Origin: Rhexocercosporidium sp. MPI-PUGE-AT-0058
Lineage: Eukaryota > Ascomycota > Leotiomycetes > Helotiales
NCBI GenBank assembly: GCA_020746875.1
Contig: JAGTJL010000002.1
Location: 3,224,001-3,288,000, forward strand
Length of the DNA: 64,000 nt
Direction: 5' to 3'
Within the stretch, counting starts at the first letter, position 1, and each line of letters starts with the position of its first letter. Of this stretch, positions 45,519 to 55,156 are shown one piece after another. The position numbers and the translations under genes are program-made. Under the pieces are notes generated by a model. That model searched no databases. It worked only from the letters and a program-made list of their open reading frames with translations, and was not told the origin of the DNA.

Positions 45519-46603
45519 ATGGGGCGTACCTAGGCATCTGGGGATGTGTATAGCTATGTAGAAATAAAAAAGTCGATTTTCTTGCTACCATTGAATTCTT
45601 CAAAAAGCTCAAAGACTCGTGTTAACTGAACTTCTTAATTTACTGTTCTGATGTATGAACACTTCAGGGTTTCAACTTTCCTTGCTGTGAAGGATGCGTC
45701 TGTTAGGGACTTGATTACCACTTTCCCCGTCAAGTAACGGACCTGTCAGCTCCAAAACCATTCTCCTAAGCGGAACGCAAGACTCCACTTCCTTGAAGAG
45801 TCATGAAACAAAACCAGGACACTTGCTTTGAGATCTCAGTTCTATCGTTGACTCTCTCTTGCAGAATTCTACTGCCCTTGAATTACCTTTATGATGAATC
45901 GAGAAGAGAGAGGAATTCCCCTGTGATCTCCTCCTCCTTTTGGTTCATTGCGAAAGATGTAAGATGTCATAGCGAGCCCGATTTGAGTTAGGGGTAGGGG
46001 AGAGGCTTTCTTTCTATACTACTAGGATGGGGAGGCATGTTAGACATGTATTTGCATGAGAGAAGACACCGAGCCAGCCTAGCAGTAAGGCAACTCCACA
46101 CTTAGCATACCAAGTAATACCCTTGCTTAATCGTTCATTCAAGGAAGGGGAGTTGCTTTAAATTTCTTATCAAAGGTTTAAAGAAGGAAGGGAAGTTGAG
46201 AGAGGGAGAGGAATTAGACCGGACGGAGGGAGATTTGAGAAAAGTATGTTTTCGTATTAAATAATGTACTAATATTTGAAGGATCCATGAAGCCTTTTAT
46301 AATTGCCTTATGAAATGAGGGGTTTCTCTTCTCAGTTACTTGATCCGTCGCATGACATGTAAGTGAGTTGTTAGTGAAGAAGTTGCAATAATGAGAGAGA
46401 TTTATGGTAGTACGGAAGGCGAACATCGCTAAAGGTGGATGGAGTCGAAGATGGGGTAGGGGATAGATAGGAAGTTCGATGTGAAGCTGAGGTTGAAGCC
46501 GAAGCTGAACAGTTGTATCTCAACTCGGAGCAATATTCAATTCTACGCTCTCCAGCTTGGGAACCAACCACTGTGCGGCTTTTACCAATGTGCAGAGGGC
46601 AGA

Positions 46604-47710
46604 GGTTTGTTGCACATCGCATCGTTCGTTTACTTTCTTATCTGGCGAGGTTTTTGCCTGATTATCTCTTGCTTATGGTGCAAGCACCTGCCCTAGATCG
46701 TCATCTTGTTGTACTTTTGGATGGAGTATCTATTGAGAATTTTTGAATGAGCATACTCAATCATATTCCTAGTGTCGATATCTCAAAGGGGTACTAAGAC
46801 GGAGATTTCTGAGAGTTGATAGATATTAATTTGATAGGATTCAAGAATCACGGTGACTTGGATATCCTTATTCACAATTTTGAAACTACTTCATGGGGAA
46901 AGATTGCATGTGGTCGTAGATTTGAAGGCAATGTAATCTTGTATTGAAGTGGGCGCCTCCAGGAAAATGCCATTGGCCTCTTCTATTCACTTTTCAACCC
47001 CATTCTTTTTGGGGAAAAACTCGCTATTTAGAATTTCCAAGATCTCGCGTCAGAAACCAACCACAAAAGTTATGTTGCACGTCGCACTTGTTTACTTTCC
47101 TCTTTGGGAGACGTCCGCTGCCTGATTTTCCTCAGCGACGGCCGACCTTCGTTTACTCGAAGGAGCCGATCGTCAATCAGTCAATTACTAGGTCCCGAGT
47201 TCTGATCGAAGAATTTTAGGTAAAGGGGGGGGGGTGGGGGTTGATGTCAAGCAATAAGAGAGTAGTAAAGAGGTTGGTGAAGGGTTTTGTTAGAAGTCGT
47301 TGGTTGGTTTACTTCCTTCCTATATTGAGTGGAGCTAAATTCGAGCTTTGATATTGGTCGTAGGTATCGTGTGCCTGATACCTGGCAGTTGAAAAGGGGG
47401 GGGGGGGGGGGGGGGGTAATACGCTTCAATTTGACGGAAAAGCTTTTGTTGCAGATCGCGGGTTTGTTTACTTCTTATCCTTGAAGGCTTCTGCTTGAGT
47501 TCAGCTTAAGTCAAAGGTGAACACCAAAGATTTCCCTAACTTACCTAATCAAAAGAAATCTGTTGCACGTCGCATTTGTTTACTTCCTCTTTTAGAAGAT
47601 GCTCGCTTGTCTTTTTGGCGAGTTGAAGCTGAACAGGAAAATCAAATACGAGAGACCAGTTTTGTTGCATGTCGTAGGTTTGTTTACTTTCATAAGTATG
47701 CTTGAGTACC
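46604..47710 (+). repeat. Degenerate direct repeat family, six copies
   Basis: Six direct copies share a core close to TTGTTGCAcgTCGca followed by GTTTACTT. They start near 46604, 47073, 47286, 47443, 47560 and 47661. Copies 1, 2 and 5 are closest and stay similar for about 55 bases, with a TGCCTGATT tail in copies 1 and 2. GAAGCTGAACAG also occurs beside copy 1 (before it) and copy 5 (after it), suggesting that the true unit is longer and rearranged. Copy 3 is the weakest. Spacing shrinks from about 470 to about 100 bases to the right. No ORF, terminal inverted repeat or target-site duplication was seen, so the origin is open. Confidence 0.7.
47396..47416 (+). repeat. Poly-G run, about 21 bases
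   Basis: An uninterrupted G tract of about 21 bases between repeat copies 3 and 4. A second, shorter G-rich run (8 G, T, 5 G) lies near 47225-47240. Length in the assembly may be unreliable; strand-specific, it could form a G-quadruplex. Confidence 0.85.
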
Positions 47711-47754
47711 AAGGGAGTATTGATATCGATGACAAGAACCGGCTTCGAGGTTGA

Positions 47755-47792
47755 ATTCTCTCTATCTATTCTCTCTATCTATTCTCTCTATC
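47755..47792 (+). repeat. 13-nt minisatellite, three units
   Basis: Three near-perfect units of ATTCTCTCTATCT, just past the end of the repeat family and before the stop codon of the SGNH gene on the other strand. Confidence 0.8.
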
Positions 47793-47868
47793 AATGATGG
47801 AATTCCTTCCGCCAGTCAACATCCAAAAGATTTCCAGGTTCCTCAATCTCAGTCCACATGCAAATTCT

Positions 47869-48637
47869 TCATCGTGTCTCATTTTCACCTCTTACCTTCT
47901 CATCTGCCCCACCTCCGCCAACATTTTCTTTGCTGTCCTTTTTCTCACCACCTAAAATCTCAATCAATCTCTCAGCGACCAATACCCCAACTCTCTCGTA
48001 CCCCGCAGACGTAAAATGTAATCCATCATCCCAGATCTCCTCCCGTTCTTTTTCAGGCATAGAATGGTATGGGATCAAGGCATGGAGATCAAGTGCGTAG
48101 CTGCATAGGTTATCAGACTAAGTTAGTAGGTTCCAATGTACGGCTGTGAAATTAAAAGAAAGAGATATCGGGGTCTGTCACTCCAGGTCTAGTCATCCAC
48201 GGACGAAACCCCTTAGATACGAGCAAAACACAAAGACTAGAACGATCTTCTGAATCCCAAATGGTTCAGGAAGGGACCAGAAAACGCAAACATAAACACA
48301 AATCTCAGAACAAAGAGAGAAGAAAATTACTCACACGCCCTCTCTCCCATCTCCTTTAATCAACGCATTCAACTCACCCCTGCGCCCGTCTAGCTTCTCA
48401 TTCTTGACACCACATTCCGGGACGGTAAGGATTAAGACTCTAGCACCAGTCTCAAGAGGCATGGCGGTTATAGCTTTGATCTCGTCGTAGATCTTACTAG
48501 GTGGGATACTATATGCGAGATCATTCGTTCCACCTAGGAAGACCACCCAGTCGTACGGGCGGGAGGGGGTCTTTGGGTTGGTGTCTATTAGGAGGCGTTA
48601 ATCCCGTATTCTTACAACAGGAATAAGGAAAACATTA

Positions 48638-48677
<40 letters not shown>

Positions 48678-48975
48678 AGGTTAAACAATCAGATCCCAAC
48701 GAATCAGGCCCAGGAAGAGAATGCAGAGTAAAGTCCAAGGGGGAATCAAAACACTCACACAACGCCTCCATCCTCTTCTTAAAACCCGCCGTAACGAGCT
48801 GTCCGCTAACACCATCCGTGTCGATGTCAAAACTCCATTTGTCACTTAATCTCTCCTCGAGGACTTCTTTCGTCGTTTCCGAGTAGGGCGTCCATTGCAT
48901 GCCGTACATGGAATAGCCTTCTGTTAGGCTGTCGCCGAAACAGAGGATGTGGAGGGAGGGAGGTGGGTTGGGCAT
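47869..48975 (-). CDS. SGNH/GDSL-type esterase
   Basis: Exons 48975-48759, 48584-48335 and 48100-47869 give 232 residues. Role: serine esterase of the SGNH fold, related to isoamyl-acetate-hydrolysing enzymes and bacterial GDSL lipases; substrate unknown. Seen: block I LCFGDSLTEGY (nucleophile Ser), Gly of block II in DGVSGQL, block III LGGTNDLAY (GxND, oxyanion Asn), and block V DGLHFTSAGY (Asp and His of the triad). No signal peptide at the chosen ATG (MPNPPPSLH), so probably intracellular; an open stretch upstream in the same frame (to 49104) has no helix typical of secretion. Intron 1 contains an (AAAG)n microsatellite. Charged Gly-rich tail (ENVGGGGADEK). Confidence 0.92.
48637..48678 (+). 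repeat. (AAAG)n microsatellite in intron 1 of the SGNH gene
   Basis: About ten AAAG units on the plus strand (CTTT on the coding strand) fill a good part of the intron and probably vary in length between isolates. Confidence 0.9.
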
Positions 48976-49810
48976 TGTGAAGATGTGAGGTGAGGGATTG
49001 TGGAGATAGCGTGGGAGGAGGTTAGGGGAGTCTTGGATTTTGAGGAGAGGGTGTGGTGAGTGTGAGGAAAGACGGGGGAAGGAGGGTGCCTGGAGGTTGA
49101 GCAACCTCGCTTCGGCCCCTCGCAGGCGCGTCCACGTGATCGCCCCTTCCCATTCTCACCGACGCCACGAGCATTATTGAAGACGACTTCTTTTATATTG
49201 AAAAGACTCTCGGGTAATCAGACTTGCAAGTCCTCATCATAGATCTTGCACCAAATATTCAACGGTTGTTCTCATGCAAGGATAAGCTGGCATCGATGCT
49301 CCATGGTCGCTTAGGTTCGGATTCGGAATCAACAAAAGACCTGGCAAATAACCATAGGCTTTCAACACGAATCGGGTCAAGACTCTCCACGCAACGGAAG
49401 GCGGAAAGTTAATTTGTAGCTCTAGTATGGGAGTGGTGGATTGGAGAAATGAGGAAGTGCCGGGAAGCATGGGTGAGGAGGAGTGAATAGCATGTAAGCA
49501 AGACCGGATGCAGCACTAAGGACGGTGTATTGTTTAGCAAGTCTAACGAGCGTGATACATGAACTAGAAAGTTCTCACGATATAAGAAATCTGTCGAGAT
49601 GTCCTTCCGACGCATATTTCCCAGTCCAGAACTAAGCATGAATCCCCACCCCTCTCCAGCATCTCCCACACACCCTCCCTTCTCTCCCTTCTCTCCCTTC
49701 TCTCCCTTCTCCCCCATCACCCCCATCACCCCCAACCCCAACCTAAGCCTCCCTCCCAACTTCTCAAACCTCCCCTCCACCCGCTCACCAAGCGCCAAAA
49801 ACCCCTCATG
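48976..49810. other. Intergenic, SGNH promoter side / 3' side of dienelactone hydrolase
   Basis: About 830 bases; both neighbours are on the minus strand. Contains a 9-nt minisatellite (listed). No gene recognised. Confidence 0.5.
49676..49714 (+). repeat. 9-nt minisatellite, about four units
   Basis: Four units close to CTCTCCCTT, followed by two units of CCCCATCAC. It lies just past the stop codon of the dienelactone hydrolase gene, probably in its 3' untranslated part. Confidence 0.8.
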
Positions 49811-50848
49811 TCACCTCTCCCCAAGCCACTTCCCAAACCACACCAAAGCCTGTTCCTCAGCCTGCATAGCCATCTCCATCTCCTTCTCGTCCTCCGGATG
49901 CGTCCTGATCGCAAACCCATGCTTCCCTCCCTCCAGGATAACCATCTCGTACTTCCCTTCTCCTTCAGCGCCATTCTTCGCATCGAGAATCTTCTTCATC
50001 TCGAGTGCTTGCGCGTGCTTTAGGACGGTGTCCGCGTCGCCTACAATGACGCTAGTGGGGATGGCGAGGGATGACACTTCGGTGGGGAGGGTGATGTAGG
50101 AGGGGTGGGCGGTGAATATACAATCTACCAACTTCTGCCCCTCTTTTTGAATTGCAGTCGCGGGTTGGTCTTTAGCGGAGCTTTGAGCGAGCATGAATGC
50201 GTGTTTGCCGCCCCAGCAGAAACCCGCTATACCGATCTTCAGATCCTGGGTTGAGAAGGGTGCTGGGGAGGAGCGGATCGCTTGCACGAAGGAGACGATG
50301 CCTGGGTGGGTCTTCTCTGGTGCGCAGGCGGATTTCCAGGGGATGGCGAGGCGGAGGAGGGAGACTGCCCACTGGGGTTTGTGGATGATGGCGCTGAGCC
50401 AGGTGGGGGAGGGCGTGGTGAGGTTGTCCATTAGTGCTATGGCGTCGGGGTGCATTGCTTTGCCTGGGTTGGGACGTCAGTATTTATTTCTCATTTTGAT
50501 GAAGTAGAATGCGATCTTGTGAGGCATTTCAAGATTGGGCGCTGACGTGGAGAGAATTTGGCCATGTGGAAAGTGATTGGCATATTATGAAGAAGAGTGA
50601 ATGTACGAACCGTTCATGAAATCAGGCACATAAACAAGATAGGAACCCCTCTGGGCATAGTGATCGGCCAAAACGCGATTGTTAGCGAATTTCCAACCGA
50701 ACGCGTCGGTGATGAGGATGATGAGGGCCTTTGGTGTCGCTCCGGCCGGAGGAGAGGCGATGTAGGTTGGTAGACCGTGGATGGTGGATTCGGTGCCGGT
50801 GGGGTGAGAGGTAGTGAGGCCGCCGCTGAAGCAAGATGGGCAGGACAT
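49811..50848 (-). CDS. Dienelactone hydrolase family protein
   Basis: Exons 50848-50611 and 50463-49811 give 296 residues. Role: alpha/beta hydrolase with a Cys nucleophile; the founding members open dienelactones in aromatic degradation, while fungal relatives have mostly unknown substrates. Seen: MSCPSCFSGGL start (typical of fungal members), ALIILITDAFGWKFANNRVL, GIAGFCWGGKHAF with the nucleophile Cys in GxCxGG, VIVGDADTVL with the Asp, and LEGGKHGFAIR with the His. All three catalytic residues are present. No signal peptide. Intron of 147 nt starts with gttcgt; the acceptor at 50464 gives FMNGKAMHPDAI, as expected. The neighbouring SGNH esterase is on the same strand, but the gap of about 830 bases argues against a shared transcript. 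Confidence 0.92.
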
Positions 50849-52592
50849 TTTATTTTTTACTTTTTGAGCGAGGGGGGAGGAAGAGAGGAGACAGGGAGAT
50901 GGGTGGTGTTGACTGATGTTTGAGGAAGGAAGTTGAGCTGGGTAAATTGAACGAGGTGCTAGAGAGGATAGATGATTGTTGACTTGGAGGTGTCTCGGTG
51001 GGTGATGTACGTGTCTATATATTCTCACCTACTTCTTGAGATTTTCCGATGGATGTGATGAGAATTATCACCGTGTGCGAATGGCATCTTTACAATCGAG
51101 GTTTGAATACAGACCGGCGAGCTGAGCTGCACACGCTCACGCCGTGTGACTAACCCTCCCCTGTCTTGACATTTGCCGTGCTGTGCCTGTAAGCTGCGTT
51201 GCAGGATAGAGTACTTCAGCATTCTCGCTTACGACCCAAACATGAGATGGGGAAGGAAGACGAATTGTCGGCTGCTTTGTTTACCTTTGAATCGGGTGCT
51301 GGGATGGTTTGGGTGAGGTAGGCTGGGTTTTGTGGCTTTCGGCTCAGAGTTGGCGAGCACTGGTGTGTGGATCTTGGGAGTAAAAGTGCCGAGGGCTGTG
51401 AAGAGATGATCTTGGCCTGAGTATCTTGCTTTGGTTTGCATAGATTATGACCCTCTTGGTGACTCTACGCTTGAGAACCGTGAAGAAATATATCGCATCG
51501 CTCTACTCTGTTTCCAAGAGATGCCTTTGACAAGCAGGACTGGATGAAGAGATTATGTATGAAAACTGTGAGAATCTAGTAGCATGAAATGAGAAGGAAA
51601 GGGTATGGCACTTTGAGACATTGAAGTATAGGTGCATATTCACGGAAGATAGATCAGCCTCTGTCTTTTGCACCATTTAACTTAATGTTAAGCTGGGCTT
51701 GGTCGCTTACGTAGAGACAAGGCGATAGAAGATAGAGGCTAGAGGGTAGATCGCGGTTCGCTTTGAGCGGCAGGTCTAAGAAGAGCTGTTGCAACTTAGA
51801 CCGAAGTGGTAAGATGAAAATGTGCAAGGCTGGCTTGATATTATGCATCTAGCCGTTGTGAAAGGATTGATTCTTATTTGATCCAAGCATTTGTAAACTC
51901 CTTGGTGCGGATTTGCAGCTAGATTTCAGCCCCTTATAGCTACTAACAGCTAGAGCTAGTACCAACTTCTGAGCAATTAAGTAGTTAAACAAGGATATCT
52001 AGCTGTTTTTTTCTTCTTCTTCTTCTTCTTCTTCTTCTTCTTCTTCTTCTCGTTTTAATCCGGTGTTACGAAAATGTAGTTTTCCTGCGATAAGATAAGA
52101 ACAGTCCGTCTGGCACATGGGCAAAGCACCAGTCGTCATTGGACAATGCAGTCCCAGCACCACGCTTTTTCAGTGTCCGCTAGCGCCCGCACTTTCCCTC
52201 CAGTGCACCTTCCCTGCTTCCCGGCCTGTCCCTTCCACGATGGAATTCCTGCGGGGATCCTGCACAGCTACTTACTTCCTTATACACAAACCTTGACCCA
52301 ACCTCTCGCTCCCTCACCTCACCTCACCCACCTCACCTCTCCTCTTCTTTACTCGAACTAGGTATTTTCTCTTCTCCCTCTCCCTCTCTTCTTTACAGCT
52401 CCACAACCAACCAACATTCCCTCTATTCTCAATCCCGTCCTCCCCCCCTCGTCTTACTTCTCCAGAGCATCCGAGACTGACCATGACGACCCGATGCTAA
52501 TTGTTGAAGACCTCAAAACCAAGAAGCTTCACTGGCGTTCCTCAACCATCGGACCCCGCGGAAGATATCAATTCGGCCCCGGCCTGGTCGTC
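50849..52592. other. Divergent region, dienelactone hydrolase / VTC4
   Basis: About 1.7 kb. Contains a TTC microsatellite and, after about 52300, a CT-rich leader before VTC4. No gene recognised; ORFs are short and unrelated. The upstream extension of the VTC4 frame to 52494 is judged leader. Confidence 0.5.
52011..52050 (+). repeat. (TTC)n microsatellite upstream of VTC4
   Basis: About thirteen TTC units, some 540 bases before the VTC4 start codon. Likely length-variable; may be within the promoter. Confidence 0.9.
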
Positions 52593-55156
52593 ATGAAGTT
52601 CGGGGAGCAGCTGCGCACGAGCGTGATCAAGGAGTATCAGTGGTACTACATCGCCTACGATGAGCTCAAGGCACAACTAAAGACCGACTGGGTTACAGCC
52701 CCTACCAAGGCGAAGCCCAAGGGCAAGCGACGAGAATGGAGCGAGGAGGACGAGAGCAAGTTCATCGGTCGGCTGGAGCAGGAGCTGGATAAGGTGCATA
52801 CCAAGCAGAAGGTCAAGGCCATAGAGATTGGCAGACGCATTGACAACAGCGAGAAGGAGGTCGGTGATGTGGTGTCACGTCTGGAAATCAGAGCACCAGT
52901 TGGCAGAGATGCACCAGGCAATAATGACGATGCGCCGAGCGAGGAGGAGTTCATGCTTTTGGAGGAGGATCTCAGTGATATCATTGCAGACGTTCATGAT
53001 CTGGCCAAGTTCGTGCAGCTCAACTACACGGGCTTCCAGAAGATTATTAAGAAGCATGATGTAAGTCTGCAGTCGAGCAGGGCCATTGCCGTGGAAGTGT
53101 TGTTAATAGCAGTAGAAACAAACCGGATGGATGCTCAAGCCAGTCTTTGCGACCAGACTAAAGGCCAAACCGTTCTTCAAGGATAACTACGATGCGGACA
53201 TTGTCAAGCTCTCAAGATTATACGATCTGGTTCGCACGAGGGGTAATCCCGTCAAGGGCGACAGTGCTGCTGGTGGAAGTCAAGGAAACTTCATCAGAAA
53301 CACCACCAAGTACTGGGTGCACCCAGACAACATCACAGAAGTCAAACTCATCATCCTGAAGGTAGGCATCCTATGAATAGTAAAGTGCATCTGCTGACTA
53401 TTCTCAGCATCTGCCAGTTCTTGTCTTCAACCCAAACAAAGAATTCGATATGAAGGACTCTGCGATCACCTCAATCTACTACGACAACCCGGAGAAGTGG
53501 GACCTCTATGAAGGCAGATTGAAGAAGACCGAGGGAGCAGAAGCGCTGCGTATGCGATGGTATGGTGACATGAATACTGAGACAATCTTTGTGGAAAGAA
53601 AGACACATCGTGAGGACTGGACTGGAGAGAAATCTGTCAAGGCCCGATTTGCCATCAAGGAGAAGAATTTGAATGCTTTCTTGAGTGGAGAGTTACTCCC
53701 AGAGGCCATTTTCGAAAAAGCCCGAAAGGACGGAAAGAAACCTGCCAAGCAAATCGACGAAGATGAGCGGCTTGCAAAGGAGATTCAATACTCCGTTCTC
53801 AAGAAGGGATACAAGCCAGTTTGCCGATCATTCTACAACCGAACGGCTTTCCAACTTCCAGCAGATGCCAGAGTCCGTATTTCTCTAGATACGGAACTCA
53901 CCATGGTTCGGGAGGACAACCTTGATGGAAGAAAGCGAGCCGGCAACAATTGGCGACGAATGGATATCGGCATTGACTACCCCTTCTCTCAGTTACCTGC
54001 GGCAGATATCGAACGCTTCCCATACGCCGTCTTGGAAGTCAAGCTCCAGACTCAAGCAGGCCAGGAGCCACCCGAATGGGTTCGTGAACTCATCGCAAGT
54101 CATCTTGTCGAAGCAGTTCCCAAATTCTCCAAATTTATTCACGGAACTGCAACCCTCTTCCCAACCCGCATCCATCTCCTACCATTCTGGATGCCACAAA
54201 TGGACGTTGACATCCGGAAACCAATAACACAACATTTTGGTATCCGAAGACCAGGTCATTCCAACCCAAGCTCTACAAGTGACGATGATGACGATGACGA
54301 TGACGAAGATGATGATTCGGACGAAGAGGAATTTGATGAGGAGTCACCCGCTACCACTGCCATGGGAAGTTCGGACGAGCACGTGAATCGTATTCGCGGT
54401 CGGGAAAATGAGAATCGTGCTACCAGAAACGACCTTGATGTCGAGGAGCAAGTTGGTGAGCAACCTCTCGATTTGGACGATGCGTATCCCATCTACGATT
54501 CAGACGACGAGGACAATGAGTCAGATCGACTGGAGGAGGCTAGACAAATTGGAGGCTGGACATACTACTCGCAGCTCATCAAAAGTAAGAGTAAGTTGGC
54601 GGCTTACAAAGTGGCAAGCACTGTCCAGTCGCTACGTCAACCAAGTACCATCCCGAGGAACGGAAACGGCGGCTTGCCAGCTCTTGATATCGGCAAGATC
54701 ACGAGCAAAAGGTTTAAGGCACCGAAAGGAAAGAAGATTCATGTCTTGGTCAGAGTTGAACCCAAGGTTTACTTCGCCGCGGAGCGAACATTCCTGTCAT
54801 GGGTAAGCATTTCATACCATACTCAAGCATCTTACTAATGAACATAGCTGGAAAATTCCATCTATATCGGCTCCATCGCAGCCACTGTCCTCAATTTCGG
54901 TGCTAAACCATCGAAAGCTTCTTTCTTTGCCGCCTTCGCTTTCACCATTGTCGCCATTCTGTCGCTGCTCTATTCAGTTGGTATCTATCTGTACAGAAGC
55001 CAGGCTATCCGAAATAGGAGAGCGATCAAGTATCATGATAGTGTTGGGCCAACTATCCTTTGCGGCACCCTGTTCATTGCTGTTGTGCTGAATATGTGGT
55101 GGGAAGCTGCTGAGAGGGGGTTCTTGGGAAAGTCAATCCTGATGTGGGGTCTGTAA
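52593..55156 (+). CDS. VTC4: Vacuolar transporter chaperone VTC4, polyphosphate polymerase
   Basis: Exons 52593-53060, 53116-53361, 53408-54802 and 54848-55156 give 805 residues (yeast Vtc4 721). Role: catalytic subunit of the VTC complex, which makes polyphosphate from ATP on the vacuole membrane and passes it into the lumen. Seen: SPX domain ([20 protein letters not shown] to [14 protein letters not shown]) that senses inositol pyrophosphates; the catalytic tunnel domain with [53 protein letters not shown] and [12 protein letters not shown]; an acidic linker from about residue 530 with eight Asp in a row; then DUF202-like [12 protein letters not shown] and three membrane helices. The blocks follow yeast Vtc4 closely, rather than Vtc2/3. 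The start was set at MKFGE, the family's N-terminus, though the frame is open back to 52494. Confidence 0.95.

Larger units (their letters stand above)
45519..47868. other. Gene-free region with degenerate repeats and G runs
   Basis: About 2.35 kb between the 3' end of OST1 and the 3' end of the SGNH gene. Left half: no coding signal. Right half: the repeat family and homopolymers listed separately. ORFs are short and overlap. Confidence 0.6.

Noticed and set aside
47869..50848. Operon-like esterase pair (SGNH and dienelactone hydrolase)
   Set aside because: Same strand, but separated by about 830 bases with their own starts. No evidence of a shared transcript.
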